Virus record (IMG/VR): IMGVR_UViG_3300035682_001186
Location: 1 to 64,000 of that record
Strand: one strand, 5' to 3'
From: a virus
DNA: 64,000 nucleotides
The notes beneath the pieces are model-generated. The model searched no databases. It was not told the origin of the DNA and saw only the letters and a program-made list of their open reading frames with translations. Shown piece after piece: positions 24,959 through 46,256 of the stretch. The first letter of the stretch is position 1; every line of letters begins with the position of its first letter. A program made the position numbers and the translations under genes.

Positions 24959-27838
24959 TTAAGCCTGACTTTCTGTCCAACCTAAACGAGCATTGACTGA
25001 GTTAGTTGCAACTGCTGTAATATTAGTAGCACACAATGTCAACACATCTGGTCCATCTGGATACTTACCCTGGTCGGCTGTGGGCACGTTGTTGTTTAGA
25101 CCACCGCCTAGAATACTAGTTCCCAAGTCTCTAACTCCATCCAAAGCTGTAGTAGTTACACCCGGAGTATTGGTAAAGAATCCAAAAATGTCTTCGCCAC
25201 CTGATATAGTCTGTCCACTAGCATGAAATGCAATCTGACTCAAACTAGATCCACCTAAGTTTTGAAATGTTCCAGCACTAAGACGACCATTAAGACGACC
25301 CGTAATCAACAACGACACACTAGCACCTGTACTATAAACCCCGCATTGTTTTAACACCAACTGCATACGATTTTGAAGTTCGCGTATGCCCATGGTACCA
25401 ACAAGACCAGAGTCTACGCTAGGCGATACACGTAGACTGATTAGTGGTTGTGTGACACCTGCGCCAATGTTGGTAATGGCATTTCGCATACCTGCCACGA
25501 ATTCAAATTGCTTGTCATCGTCAAACCCACCATCCATAATTACTGAACTACCCCAGTGATTGATCGCAGGCGCAACTTGCGGACTGTATTGTTCTACTTT
25601 GACAGGCGCTGTTGCACTGAATGTAAATGTAGTGGCAACTCCTGTTCCACCCCCACCAGTAAGACCACCAGGACCAGTTAGATTGATGACATTTCTCGTT
25701 AGACCAGTAAATGTAGTTGCTGTTTTACCAGTATAGGATATGTACTCTATAGCACCAGTTGTGGCTGATGCAATGACTGCCAACACTCCCGATGGTGCAA
25801 AAAATGTAGTATCAGCCACACTCATGCTTGCCGTAATACCAGATGTCAAGGTTGCTGTCAAATATGTGTAATAAGGCAAACTACTGGTTTCGTATCTGGC
25901 CGGCAAGTTACCCGACCGGAAATAGGCTTCTGTGTTGAGGTTATTGTTGATTATACGATGACAGTAAATCACTTCGCCACGATTATTTTTAAATCCAAAT
26001 CTCACAGAACCAGCACCATACCAGCTGTAATCCATGTAAAGCATCTGAATACGAGCCAAGTTAATGTTGTAAAGACTGGCCCCTGTTCCATCACAGCGAT
26101 CAATGTTCCAGTTGGTCTGTGCAAAACGTGTGTCTACCGTTCTACTGATTACACAGTTAATAGCTGTAGCACCACGATATTCTGGGTAAATAGTCATACT
26201 GGTATCTGATGCTATATGTTGTATAATGTAGCTTTGTCCACGTATTACAATAAAATCGCCTGGCTTAAATTCACTAGAAAACTTAGTTGAAGTGCCTGTA
26301 ACAGTGGGACTGTCTTGAGTCACTGATGATGTTCCAGATGTTTGCAGAGTACTACTGCGTCGTACTACCCACAGAGTTTGTCCATCAAATTCAAAAAATG
26401 CTCCATTCTGACTGTCAAACATGCCTACACGAATTGGACCTCCATACCAAGAATTTGGAGCCACAGTAATATTGTTACCAGTGGCAGGTGTTGCTGACGG
26501 AGTACTTAACGCTGTAAATGTAAAAACATAAAAATTTGTAACCGCAGTTACAGTAAATGTTCCATTGTAAGCAGTTTGATCGGCTCCAGTGATAATCACT
26601 GTAGCACCAACTCCTAGACCATGACTCAGACGAGTGGTTACTGTTACTGTAGCGCCAGAACTGGTTATGTTGTTTATTGTCAGATTTGGTTTCAGAATAG
26701 TTCCAGTACTGAACTGTATGGCTTTACCAGACTGATAGCGAAACTGTCGGCGTGACTGACGTATAACTTGACCGCCGTGATATGGAAGTTGATTACTACT
26801 TTGTACTCCTCCATCAAAAGGTCTGTGTTCTATATAACCCAGAGTTCTAGTATAAAGTGAAGCGTTGAGCACTGCTGTAATTGTTCCGGTAGCTGTACAA
26901 GCAAAAGTAAATGTGTTTGCAGTGGGTGTGGTGGCCACAGTCCAACTGGAGTTTAGTCTACCAGTAGCACCTGTAGTACCTATTATGAAAATACCACTGC
27001 CTACTCGTAGTCCATGTGGATTGGTGGTGGTTACTGTGCCTATAGTACCATTCAACACAATAGAATTAGTAGCAGCAGGAATAGCAGCACCTGTGAAAAA
27101 GTCTGCAATAAACAAATAAGTTTTAGTAGCATCAAACAAAGCTGCGGCCGGACTTGTGACTGCGCTATAGGTAAAGCTAGTGTTGGTTGTTACACTTTCT
27201 ACTATCCAATATCCGTCAGCATTAGCAGTATCTAGCGTACCTTGTATGAATATGGGTCTGCCTACAGTAATACCAGTGGTGTTATTGATAGTCACTGTGA
27301 CTGTGGTGGTACTGGCAGTCACGTTGGTCATGGTATAAGAACCTGAAGCGCCACGATATGTGGGTACGCTGGCCACGTTGCTGATACCCTGACTGGAATC
27401 ATAGAATGATGATGGACGATTGTTTACAAGAGTTTGACTTTCCCATTTAGTTGGTTGAATACCATATTCAAAGTCGGTATCAATCAAGGCTTGAGGTGTA
27501 CTGACTCGTAACTTGTCTACAGGATCTCTAAGAGTTTCGTTGGGTTTAACTTCGTAGTAACTTTCTTCAACCATGACAGAAATTTTATCAGTACTGTTCA
27601 TAGCCGTGGTGTTATACGCCAACACAATGGTGGTAGTTTCTAAACCAGTGGTTGAATCCACCGCGTTAACATAACTACTAGCACCTAGACTTGGGTCCGA
27701 AAAATTATAGATCACTGTATCGGTAGTGGTATTAGTGATCAACAATAGTTGTTCTCTACGAATATTTTTACCGATAACTTGTACTGTACGAGTTCCTGGG
27801 GTAAAAGTATATCTTTCAATTATAACGTTCTTTGCCAT
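24959..27838 (-). CDS. Large virion structural protein (fibre/appendage), GC-richer than neighbours
   Basis: 959-residue protein starting MAKNVIIERYTFTPGTRTVQVIG, similar to a large structural protein of T4-like phages that I cannot name precisely. Residues ~160-450 hold repeated beta domains with the phrase GLGVGATVIITGA/TVTVTTRLSHGLGVG-like strands (Ig-like or fibre-knob repeats). The C-terminal half has YIIQHIASDTSMTIYPEYRG and INHWGSSVIMDGGFDDDKQFEFVAGM, then conserved structural segments. No enzyme motif. The gene is visibly richer in G+C and uses more C/G-ending codons than its neighbours, suggesting recent transfer. GGAG ribosome site before the ATG. Confidence 0.72.
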   Translation of the reverse strand: MAKNVIIERYTFTPGTRTVQVIGKNIRREQLLLITNTTTDTVIYNFSDPSLGASSYVNAVDSTTGLETTTIVLAYNTTAMNSTDKISVMVEESYYEVKPNETLRDPVDKLRVSTPQALIDTDFEYGIQPTKWESQTLVNNRPSSFYDSSQGISNVASVPTYRGASGSYTMTNVTASTTTVTVTINNTTGITVGRPIFIQGTLDTANADGYWIVESVTTNTSFTYSAVTSPAAALFDATKTYLFIADFFTGAAIPAATNSIVLNGTIGTVTTTNPHGLRVGSGIFIIGTTGATGRLNSSWTVATTPTANTFTFACTATGTITAVLNASLYTRTLGYIEHRPFDGGVQSSNQLPYHGGQVIRQSRRQFRYQSGKAIQFSTGTILKPNLTINNITSSGATVTVTTRLSHGLGVGATVIITGADQTAYNGTFTVTAVTNFYVFTFTALSTPSATPATGNNITVAPNSWYGGPIRVGMFDSQNGAFFEFDGQTLWVVRRSSTLQTSGTSSVTQDSPTVTGTSTKFSSEFKPGDFIVIRGQSYIIQHIASDTSMTIYPEYRGATAINCVISRTVDTRFAQTNWNIDRCDGTGASLYNINLARIQMLYMDYSWYGAGSVRFGFKNNRGEVIYCHRIINNNLNTEAYFRSGNLPARYETSSLPYYTYLTATLTSGITASMSVADTTFFAPSGVLAVIASATTGAIEYISYTGKTATTFTGLTRNVINLTGPGGLTGGGGTGVATTFTFSATAPVKVEQYSPQVAPAINHWGSSVIMDGGFDDDKQFEFVAGMRNAITNIGAGVTQPLISLRVSPSVDSGLVGTMGIRELQNRMQLVLKQCGVYSTGASVSLLITGRLNGRLSAGTFQNLGGSSLSQIAFHASGQTISGGEDIFGFFTNTPGVTTTALDGVRDLGTSILGGGLNNNVPTADQGKYPDGPDVLTLCATNITAVATNSVNARLGWTESQA

Positions 27839-27840
27839 TT

Positions 27841-28518
27841 TTATTCATCTCCTAGTGCGATTGTTTCTGGGGCAAACGGGTACCTGCGTGTTTGAATTGT
27901 TGACGAATTATCAGTAATAATTATAGATGATTGATCGCCAATTGCTGGCGAATTATAAATGATAACATTACTACTAACTGAATCACTTTTAATTCTAAAT
28001 CCTCTCCAACTATCATAGTCTACAAACCAAGGCCAAGTTAATTGTGTTACATATGGTGCCAAAGTTTGCCCACCTACTGTGACACTTACATCTTTACTAT
28101 TTACAATATTTGTTACATTAGATTGATTATTTTTCAACGAAAACACTGAAGTTACATTGTCAAATTGATTTGATATATCATTAAGAACTACATTCAGATT
28201 AGGCGTAATCAAATTACCATAAATTTCTACATTACCGCCATATTGTGTCATTCTAATAGTGCTATTGGCAAATACTTCAATGATAGGTATACCAGATACA
28301 TCATTGACTGAAAATATAGTACCAGTTAAACTATTTGTTATTGACAATAACTGACCTGCTGTTCCACTAAAACTTAACGTTCCATTACTATCTGGAAGAG
28401 TTGTAAGTGTAATATTTTGAGCAGCAAGTGTAGAATTAGCCCCACTAAACACAATAGTTGGATCAGTAGTTTGTCCTATGTTTGGAGTAATTACTATATT
28501 TTTGTCTGAATTTGCCAT
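27841..28518 (-). CDS. Putative fibre/appendage protein
   Basis: 225-residue beta-rich protein: VFSGANSTLAAQNITLTTLPDSNGTLSF (fibre shaft-like), then GNVEIYGNLITPNLNVVLNDISNQFD and a TVGGQTLAPYVTQLTWPW segment known to me from virion structural proteins of T4-like phages, ending FRIKSDSVSSNVIIYNSPAIGDQSSIIITDN. No catalytic motif. It ends 2 nt before the 959-residue structural gene and is driven by a triple tandem late box, so its product is likely needed in quantity (inference). AGGAT ribosome site. Confidence 0.65.
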   Translation of the reverse strand: MANSDKNIVITPNIGQTTDPTIVFSGANSTLAAQNITLTTLPDSNGTLSFSGTAGQLLSITNSLTGTIFSVNDVSGIPIIEVFANSTIRMTQYGGNVEIYGNLITPNLNVVLNDISNQFDNVTSVFSLKNNQSNVTNIVNSKDVSVTVGGQTLAPYVTQLTWPWFVDYDSWRGFRIKSDSVSSNVIIYNSPAIGDQSSIIITDNSSTIQTRRYPFAPETIALGDE

Positions 28519-28535
28519 TCTTTATCCTAATGCAT

Positions 28536-28569
28536 TATTTATCATATGTATTTATCATATGTATTTATC
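28536..28569 (-). promoter_or_regulatory. Three tandem late promoter boxes
   Basis: The minus strand reads GATAAATA three times at 28536-28543, 28549-28556 and 28562-28569 in a 13-bp period. The last two units share the sequence TATTTATCATATG. They precede the structural genes 27841-28518 and 24959-27838. Confidence 0.65.
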
Positions 28570-29245
28570 ATATTCCATAACGTGATCTTAAGGCTGTAAA
28601 GTTTGTTTGTATCTCTGTAAAACTCAATCCTCTATTATATATTAGCGCAGTTGCAATATCTCCCTGAAGATATTCTGTTGAATATGTTTTTGCAACTTGA
28701 ATTGTAGTTGAGGTTACATTATGTGAAGTTGGAGTATCACTACCAACATTAGTAGTATTTGCCCATACTCTTCTATTGGTCCCATCAAATTGTGCTGTTG
28801 CCATAAACCAAGTTCCCACAGACAATCCTGCATTATTATTTGTAATTGCAAGATCATTATTCCACCAATAATGTGACAAATATCCAAGAGTACTGGTATA
28901 AGTTCTTAATGCATTTGATTGATTATTTGTATCAAATCCACCAATGGACATAATACCTTTACCATCTGTCCAAGATCCAGTAACTCTTACCCAACAAATC
29001 ATAGTATAAGGAGAATTTCCTGTGGGTATTGATGCACTCCCATCACCAGTAAAGTATCCAGTTAAACCTGTTGAAAAATATCCAGAACTGTTCCAAGTTG
29101 GTGAATTAGTTAAAGTTAAATTATTTCCATTACCACTCAGATCAGTCCAAGTTGTACCTGTACCTGGATAACTTCTAATGTTTGCAGCATCCACACACAA
29201 ACTTAGTCCATTGGTTATTATGTAGGGTCCATCATACGCACTCAT
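28568..29245 (-). CDS. LamG/concanavalin-like fibre protein 1
   Basis: 225-residue laminin-G/ConA-like domain protein: GPYIITNGLSLCVDAANIRSYPGTGTTWTDLSGNGNN at the N-terminus, YTMICWVRVTG, GTWFMATAQFDGTNRRVWANTT, and IATALIYNRGLSFTEIQTNFTALRSRYGI at the end. This jelly-roll family usually binds carbohydrate. It is the shortest of three tandem paralogues and overlaps the upstream one by 4 nt (ATGA). Likely an adhesin tip or fibre decoration; no enzymatic residues seen. Confidence 0.8.
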   Translation of the reverse strand: MSAYDGPYIITNGLSLCVDAANIRSYPGTGTTWTDLSGNGNNLTLTNSPTWNSSGYFSTGLTGYFTGDGSASIPTGNSPYTMICWVRVTGSWTDGKGIMSIGGFDTNNQSNALRTYTSTLGYLSHYWWNNDLAITNNNAGLSVGTWFMATAQFDGTNRRVWANTTNVGSDTPTSHNVTSTTIQVAKTYSTEYLQGDIATALIYNRGLSFTEIQTNFTALRSRYGI

Positions 29246-30546
29246 ATTCCAAATCTCCCTCTTAATGCATTAAAATTCTGAGAAATTTCTGGAGCTGATA
29301 ATGTTCGGTTATACATTTTCATATTGGCTACTGAATTCTTAGAGTATAACAAATAAAAACTAGCTCCGGGAGCAACGTTTTGAGTTTTTCCCAACCAAAG
29401 TTGATTACTAGTGAATACTCCTGAGACACTGGTTACTGTTGTTGATCCTGATCCAAGTGGAGATCCGTTGATATAGGGCGTAAATACATTACCTGATCTA
29501 GTTACTACTATTTGATACCAAGATCCTTGATTTATTTGAGCCCCAGTATCACCTAGAGTCCATGATGCACAAGTAGGACCAGCTGATCCATTCCATATTA
29601 CATATGACATTACAGTAGCAGTATACATAAATCCAGCGTGATATCCAGAATAAAGTGCTAACGTACTAGAACCTTCAGTTACATCACCGTATCCTCCAGG
29701 ATTTCTATCATCTATTCTGAACCAAACTTCCCAAGTATGATCATTATACAAAAAGTTAGTAACAGATAATGGACCTGATGTACTAACAAAAGACCCTCCT
29801 CCATCTTTTGGTATAGCGGCAGTACGAGTAAACTGCATATAACTATTTGTAGTATTAATATAATAAGCATTATTACCATAACTATCCGACATGTTATATC
29901 CGCCAATCGTATCTATTATATTGGTTGATCTAACAGTAGTAGTGGCTGTTGTTGCAGTATATTCATTCATTGACGAATTAAGTTCTAGTTGTGATCCATA
30001 TAGATAAACTGATCCAGTTGAATTTAAGTATATCTGCCATCTTAATACACTATTTGCTGCAATTGTTCCTGTTACGGTAGTATAGATTCTATACCATCCA
30101 TCTGCATAAGATACTGAATAACCAGTGGCAGTCCCGTTTGAAATCACTCCTGTACTGGGAGTAAAATTAAAACTAAAAGGTTGAGTTGAGCTCCCAAGAA
30201 AAAACGCAGCTAAAGTAATGGTTGTTGGTGGAGTGCTGGTTGCTTTGACAAAAACAGACAAGGTAACAGTTCCAGTTCCCGACAAACTGACATCTTGATA
30301 TATACTATCTCCAGAAACATATGAACTTGTAGCTAATGTATCGGCGTTTAATTGAAAATCAAGTGGATTTGATGTGGTATTTTGAGTTACTGTTACATTA
30401 GGTCCAATTGTAGCCCATGGACTATTAACGAATTGATCTGAATATTTTAATAAGTTCTGAGCAGGATTGAAACTTTTTATATTAGCAAAATCGTAGTTGG
30501 CTAATAAACTGTTTGTTATTACTGATGGAGAATGATTTAATCCCAT
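29242..30546 (-). CDS. LamG/concanavalin-like fibre protein 2
   Basis: 434-residue paralogue: N-terminal VITNSLLANYDFANIKSFNPAQN, an inserted carbohydrate-binding-like beta domain (residues ~20-200: VTLSVFVKATSTPPTTITLAAFFLG, GWYRIYTTVTGT), then the LamG domain (HTWEVWFRIDDRN, SWYQIVVTRSGNVFTPYINGSPLG) and the shared C-terminus NMKMYNRTLSAPEISQNFNALRGRFGI. The insertion resembles CBM-type domains that often accompany LamG. TAATG overlap with the upstream gene implies coupled translation. Confidence 0.8.
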   Translation of the reverse strand: MGLNHSPSVITNSLLANYDFANIKSFNPAQNLLKYSDQFVNSPWATIGPNVTVTQNTTSNPLDFQLNADTLATSSYVSGDSIYQDVSLSGTGTVTLSVFVKATSTPPTTITLAAFFLGSSTQPFSFNFTPSTGVISNGTATGYSVSYADGWYRIYTTVTGTIAANSVLRWQIYLNSTGSVYLYGSQLELNSSMNEYTATTATTTVRSTNIIDTIGGYNMSDSYGNNAYYINTTNSYMQFTRTAAIPKDGGGSFVSTSGPLSVTNFLYNDHTWEVWFRIDDRNPGGYGDVTEGSSTLALYSGYHAGFMYTATVMSYVIWNGSAGPTCASWTLGDTGAQINQGSWYQIVVTRSGNVFTPYINGSPLGSGSTTVTSVSGVFTSNQLWLGKTQNVAPGASFYLLYSKNSVANMKMYNRTLSAPEISQNFNALRGRFGI

Positions 30547-31735
30547 TATATTCCATACCTTCCACGAAGAGCATTAAAGTTTTGTGAAACTTCAGTAGCA
30601 GTTAATGCCGTGTTATAAAATTTTGTAGTGGCTATTTTAGAATCTGAATATACTCCGCCACGTTGTCCTATAGTCACTACTTGTGTAGTATTGGTCACGT
30701 TAACTGTTGATTCTATAGAACCAATTAATACTCCATTTCTATAAAAACTCAACGTAGTTCCATTGTATGTTGTGCAGTAACATTGCCAGTTATTGAAAAA
30801 AACAGCATCAGTAAGTGTTGTGCCAACGCTGTTTTGTGTACCAGTTCCAAATCTTTCAGTTGCAACTAAATTAGATCCGGCTGCAACTCCGACTTTGGTA
30901 TAATATAAATTATATCCGTCGCGACCAGTACCAGTATTAGATTCTCTGTTGATGAAACCAGGATAATTGGAGCTGGTATCTGTTCTTGGATACACCCAAA
31001 CTTCAAAGCTATATGCGGATCTATTTAAAAATTGTAATAAACTAGAATTTGGTAAGTTTACACTGGCATTAGTTCCGTTAAATGACAAGTTTCCTTGATT
31101 TGAACCATCATATAATGGATTGTTAGAAAAAGTTCCAGTCAAACCATTGGAAGTTAAATCTCTCCAAAGATTGACATTGGCAGTTGCAACAGATCCAGTG
31201 GTTGTTGTCAATTGAGTGGCAGAAAAACCTGGCTCAATTTGTAGTCCCCAAAAATCTAATACATAATCTCTTGCACCGTCACTTAATAAATCTACAAAAG
31301 ATTTTGCAACAGCGGTAGATACAGCCGAAGATTGTACTCTAACCCATTCTCCTGTTATAAGACTGGAAGTATAATCTGCATTTGGAGTTCCATCTGCTAG
31401 ATCAAAGTTAGTTACACCAATTGATCCTGATACTTTTCTAACATAAAAACTCACAGTCCAGTTACTGGTCCCATTGGGTGTAAATGACGGTAATAAAACT
31501 CTTAATAGACTGTTGCCACCAGATGTACACGTTATTCTAACTGCGGTTGCAGTACCATCTGGCGCCACAATTCCTGTTGTCAATGTTGCATTAGTTGGAA
31601 AGTAGTTTGTCCAAGTAATAGCATTATAGTTACTATAGGATACATAGTTAATTCCACCGTAACTTTTTATATTAGCCGCATCTAAATAAAGAACTAAACC
31701 ATTAGTTACTATTTTAGGATTATAAGCTACTGCCA

Positions 31736-31736
<1 letters not shown>
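30546..31736 (-). CDS. LamG/concanavalin-like fibre protein 3
   Basis: 396-residue paralogue with the same plan as the 434-residue neighbour: KIVTNGLVLYLDAANIKSYG, a ~150-residue CBM-like insertion (NWTVSFYVRKVSG, GEWVRVQSSAVS), a LamG domain (YSFEVWVYPRTDTSSN, WQCYCTTYNGTTLSFYRNGVLIG) and the C-terminus TKFYNTALTATEVSQNFNALRGRYGI. Its start overlaps the stop of the 3584-residue collagen-like fibre by one base (TAATG), so the giant fibre and the three LamG proteins form one translationally coupled operon and may assemble together. Confidence 0.82.
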
Positions 31737-42490
<10,754 letters not shown>

Positions 42491-42544
42491 CTTCGTTTCC
42501 TTTTGGGTACTAGGCTATCATGTTTTAAATATGATTTATCTCTG

Positions 42545-42552
42545 TATTTATC
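42545..42552 (-). promoter_or_regulatory. Late promoter box for giant fibre operon
   Basis: The minus strand reads GATAAATA, ~54 nt upstream of the ATG at 42490; AAGGAAAC ribosome site in the leader. Confidence 0.6.
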
Positions 42553-42585
42553 AGTATGTTATAATTAAATTATTGACATTTTTAA

Positions 42586-42610
42586 TAAAAATAGCGTCTA
42601 GAGACGCTAT
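42586..42610 (-). terminator. Intrinsic terminator after the 42664-46167 fibre gene
   Basis: Stem arms ATAGCGTC and GACGCTAT (4-nt loop, 42591-42610), followed on the minus strand by TTTTATT. A second 18-bp palindrome (ACGTTCAAA/TTTGAACGT, 42647-42664) overlaps the stop codon of the fibre gene. Confidence 0.75.
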
Positions 42611-42663
42611 AATTATGTATTATCAAATATATATTATAACCCAACTACGTTCAAATTTGAACG

Positions 42664-45600
42664 TTATTTTATCTTTCTTATTTCATCAATTTGTTTTTGT
42701 TGTTCCTTAACTGCTTCAATTAAGATAGCAATTAATGGCAAATACGAAACTGATAATCCATTTTCATTTTTTGATACCAATTCTGGTAAAATTTTAGCAA
42801 CTTCTTGAGCAATTACTCCATAAGATTTCTTACCCCATTCTTTCCAATTAAAAGAAACTCCAGTAATTTGATTCAAAATAGTTAACGGACTAACAATATT
42901 TTTAATATTTTCTTTCAATGTTCCATCGCTAGTAGAGTTGACTTCTACAGCGTTTAGTTGACCAGTACTAGGATTAAATGTTAATTTACTACTACTTACA
43001 TATATCGTAGCTAAGCTACCAGTAAAAATATTTGAAAGAGCAGGATAAAATGTATTATTATCAACAGTATCAGTAATTATTGATACCCCAGTACCAGTCG
43101 CTCCAGTTAATCCAGTAGCACCAGTTGACCCAATACTACCAACACCACCAGATAATCCAGTGGCACCTGTAGCGCCAGTAAATCCAGTTGATCCATCAAA
43201 TCCAGTAGAACCGTCAAATCCAGTAGCACCCGTACTTCCTATAAATCCAGTAGCCCCCTGTAATCCAGTAGCTCCCTGTAATCCAGTAACACCAGTAGCA
43301 CCTGTTGATCCAGTAAATCCAGTTGATCCATCAAAACCAGTAGCGCCGTCAAATCCAGTTGATCCAGTAAATCCGGTAGCTCCATCAAAACCAGTAGCAC
43401 CAGTAGATCCAATATCACCTTGAACTCCAGTGGCACCGGTAGATCCGTCTAATCCAGTAGATCCTGTGGCTCCAGTAAATCCAGTAGCACCTATGTCGCC
43501 CTGAACTCCAGTAGCACCAGTGGCTCCATCTAATCCAGTAGCACCAATATCACCCTGTAATCCAGTAGCACCAGTAGATCCGTCTAATCCGGTAGCACCT
43601 GTGGCTCCATCTAATCCAGTAGCGCCAGTGGCTCCGTCAAAACCAGTGGCACCTATATCACCCTGAACTCCAGTAGCACCAATATCACCCTGTAATCCAG
43701 TAGCACCAGTGGCTCCGTCAAATCCAGTAGCACCAATATCACCCTGTAATCCAGTAGCACCAGTGGCTCCGTCAAATCCAATTGGTCCAGTGGCCCCATC
43801 AAATCCAGTAGCACCTATGTCACCTTGAATTCCAGTAGCTCCAGTGGCTCCGTCAAATCCGGTAGCACCTATGTCTCCTTGAATTCCAGTAGCGCCAGTT
43901 GATCCATCTAATCCAGTAGCACCAGTAGCGCCATCAAATCCAGTGGCACCTATGTCGCCCTGTAATCCAGTAGCACCTGTGGCTCCGTCAAAACCAGTTG
44001 CCCCAATATCACCTTGAATTCCGGTTGCGCCAGTGGCTCCATCAAAACCAGTAGCGCCAGTGGCACCATCTAATCCAGTAGCACCAGTGGCTCCATCAAA
44101 ACCAGTAGCACCTATATCACCTTGAACTCCAGTTGCGCCAGTTGATCCATCTAGTCCCGTGGCTCCAGTAGAACCAATAAATCCAGTAGCACCTATGTCA
44201 CCTTGAACGCCAGTTGCTCCTGTGGCGCCTGTATATCCAGTAGCACCTGTATATCCAGTTGGACCCACAATAGTTCCAACATTGACCCAAAGTGTACCAT
44301 CATAAACCCATAAATTACCAGTAGCTTGATCTATAACTCCATTTCCAAGTACTGCAGATGGAAATGCAGCATTAAGTGTTGTTTGTGGATTATTAGGAGG
44401 ATCAACGTTTACATTTGGTACTGATCCTATTATGGAAACTGACGTACCTGCTACTCCAGTAGCACCAATATCACCTTGAATTCCAGTGGCACCAGTGGCA
44501 CCGTAACCAGTAGCACCTGTGGCTCCAGTTGATCCATCTAGTCCTGTTGCGCCAGTGGATCCTTCAAAACCAGTAGATCCAGTGGCTCCGCTTCCTGTAG
44601 CACCGATGAATCCAGTGGCTCCGATAAATCCAGTGGCTCCATCTAATCCAGTAGCGCCAGTAAATCCAGTAGCACCTGTACTTCCAGTGGCTCCATCTAA
44701 TCCAGTGGCACCCGTAGAACCAGTAAATCCAGTGGCTCCGTCAAATCCAGTAGCACCTGTACTACCAGTAGCACCTGTAAATCCAGTACTTCCTGTAAAT
44801 CCGGTACTTCCGGTAAATCCAGTACTTCCGGTAAATCCAGTTGATCCAGTAGCACCTGTGGCTCCAGTAGCACCTCTGAATCCAGTTGCACCAGTTGATC
44901 CAGCAGTACCACCACCTCCAGCACCCCAATATAAATTACCTAATCCGTCAGTACTGACTACTAGTCCACTAGCACCACCAGTAATAACTACATTCCCAAT
45001 ATCTCCTAAATTGGCACGAGTATATACTACCAATTGATTTGCCGTAGCAATATTACTACTAGAAATATTTGATGTAACATTACTAGAATCAATATTAGTA
45101 ATGTTTAATGTACTAGTCTCAACATCAAATATAAAATTACTACTACCATCTAATCCGCTTGGTATACTTAAATCAGTCCAACTAGTTCCATTTACACCAC
45201 TGATAATTACGCCGTCTGTTCCAACTATATAATATTCACCACTACCATATATACTATCAATTAAATTACTAGTTGTTCCAGTACTACTAGTAGACCATGA
45301 TGTTGCACCATTGTTACTAGTGATTTGAATTCCATTATCGCCAGCTGATACCAATGTAGGTATAGTTGATACAGTTGCCAACGTAATTGTATTAAGATTT
45401 TCAACAGTTCCACTAATTGATGATGTCCATGTTATACCATCAGAACTGACAATTACTGTACCATTATTTCCAGTTGCAATATAATTGTCACCATCAAATA
45501 CCACGCTATTTAAATTATCAACAACTCCACCATCTTGGATAATCCAATCTATTGCGTCTTCACTTAATAATATTGTACCAGCATTACCAACTACAACATA

Positions 45601-46167
45601 TATACCATTGTCTACATCATAAGCAATACCACGTAAATTTTCTAATACTCCAGTAGCCTGTAAAGTCCAAGTAATAGCATTTAAACTAGTTAATATTGTT
45701 CCATTTTCACCAACCGCAACATATAATCCAGTAATATCAGTATAATATACTCGTAATAAATTTTCTGTTGTTCCGCTTGTTTGTACTGTCCATGTAGTGG
45801 CAATATTACTACTTGTGATAATAGTACCATTATCTCCAACTGCAATAAATCCTAATGGTGTTGGAGTTACTGAATTTATTGGTTGATTAACTGGACTAGT
45901 TTGATTACTGTAATTTATTCCATCTGTACTGTAAAAATATCGTAATGGTGTACCAAATATTACCCATGTACCGCTATTATAAGCAATTGTATCTAGATTA
46001 TTTGTGGCCGCAAATTGAACTGCGCCTGGTGGTGGAGCCGCAGTTCCACCGGATCCTAAACTATATAGTTGAGTAAAGTTTTCATTAATCTTTTCAAACG
46101 CAAGTCTTAGAGGATCGCCATTACCATCGTTTGACGAAGCTCCAATGTTAATAATTTGTTGTGCCAT
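42664..46167 (-). CDS. Collagen-like tail fibre with Asp-box repeats and S74 chaperone
   Basis: 1167-residue fibre. The N-terminus [34 protein letters not shown] is a common virion-attachment module. Residues ~50-340 hold Asp-box-like repeats ([21 protein letters not shown]) alternating with [18 protein letters not shown] strands. Collagen-like Gly-X-Thr segments follow at ~44.48-44.91 kb and ~43.09-44.26 kb, split by a domain with [19 protein letters not shown] and [14 protein letters not shown]. The C-terminus is an S74 autoprocessing chaperone ([38 protein letters not shown]) with a terminal coiled coil. Transcribed from the box at 46188-46195 and ended by a hairpin terminator. Confidence 0.88.
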   Translation of the reverse strand: MAQQIINIGASSNDGNGDPLRLAFEKINENFTQLYSLGSGGTAAPPPGAVQFAATNNLDTIAYNSGTWVIFGTPLRYFYSTDGINYSNQTSPVNQPINSVTPTPLGFIAVGDNGTIITSSNIATTWTVQTSGTTENLLRVYYTDITGLYVAVGENGTILTSLNAITWTLQATGVLENLRGIAYDVDNGIYVVVGNAGTILLSEDAIDWIIQDGGVVDNLNSVVFDGDNYIATGNNGTVIVSSDGITWTSSISGTVENLNTITLATVSTIPTLVSAGDNGIQITSNNGATSWSTSSTGTTSNLIDSIYGSGEYYIVGTDGVIISGVNGTSWTDLSIPSGLDGSSNFIFDVETSTLNITNIDSSNVTSNISSSNIATANQLVVYTRANLGDIGNVVITGGASGLVVSTDGLGNLYWGAGGGGTAGSTGATGFRGATGATGATGSTGFTGSTGFTGSTGFTGSTGFTGATGSTGATGFDGATGFTGSTGATGLDGATGSTGATGFTGATGLDGATGFIGATGFIGATGSGATGSTGFEGSTGATGLDGSTGATGATGYGATGATGIQGDIGATGVAGTSVSIIGSVPNVNVDPPNNPQTTLNAAFPSAVLGNGVIDQATGNLWVYDGTLWVNVGTIVGPTGYTGATGYTGATGATGVQGDIGATGFIGSTGATGLDGSTGATGVQGDIGATGFDGATGATGLDGATGATGFDGATGATGIQGDIGATGFDGATGATGLQGDIGATGFDGATGATGLDGSTGATGIQGDIGATGFDGATGATGIQGDIGATGFDGATGPIGFDGATGATGLQGDIGATGFDGATGATGLQGDIGATGVQGDIGATGFDGATGATGLDGATGATGLDGSTGATGLQGDIGATGLDGATGATGVQGDIGATGFTGATGSTGLDGSTGATGVQGDIGSTGATGFDGATGFTGSTGFDGATGFDGSTGFTGSTGATGVTGLQGATGLQGATGFIGSTGATGFDGSTGFDGSTGFTGATGATGLSGGVGSIGSTGATGLTGATGTGVSIITDTVDNNTFYPALSNIFTGSLATIYVSSSKLTFNPSTGQLNAVEVNSTSDGTLKENIKNIVSPLTILNQITGVSFNWKEWGKKSYGVIAQEVAKILPELVSKNENGLSVSYLPLIAILIEAVKEQQKQIDEIRKIK

Positions 46168-46187
46168 GCTTTATCCAGTTATAGTAA

Positions 46188-46195
46188 TATTTATC
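46188..46195 (-). promoter_or_regulatory. Late promoter box for collagen/S74 fibre
   Basis: The minus strand reads GATAAATA, ~21 nt upstream of the ATG at 46167, divergent from the box at 46244-46251. Confidence 0.55.
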
Positions 46196-46243
46196 GTATT
46201 ATATTTAAATTAATCGTCAAAACTAGGGTCCCATGACTTATAA

Positions 46244-46251
46244 CATAAATA
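46244..46251 (+). promoter_or_regulatory. Late promoter box, leaderless type
   Basis: CATAAATA ends exactly 5 nt before the ATG at 46257. With T4 late spacing the A of ATG would be the first transcribed base. No ribosome site is present. Confidence 0.5.
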
Positions 46252-46256
46252 TTATA

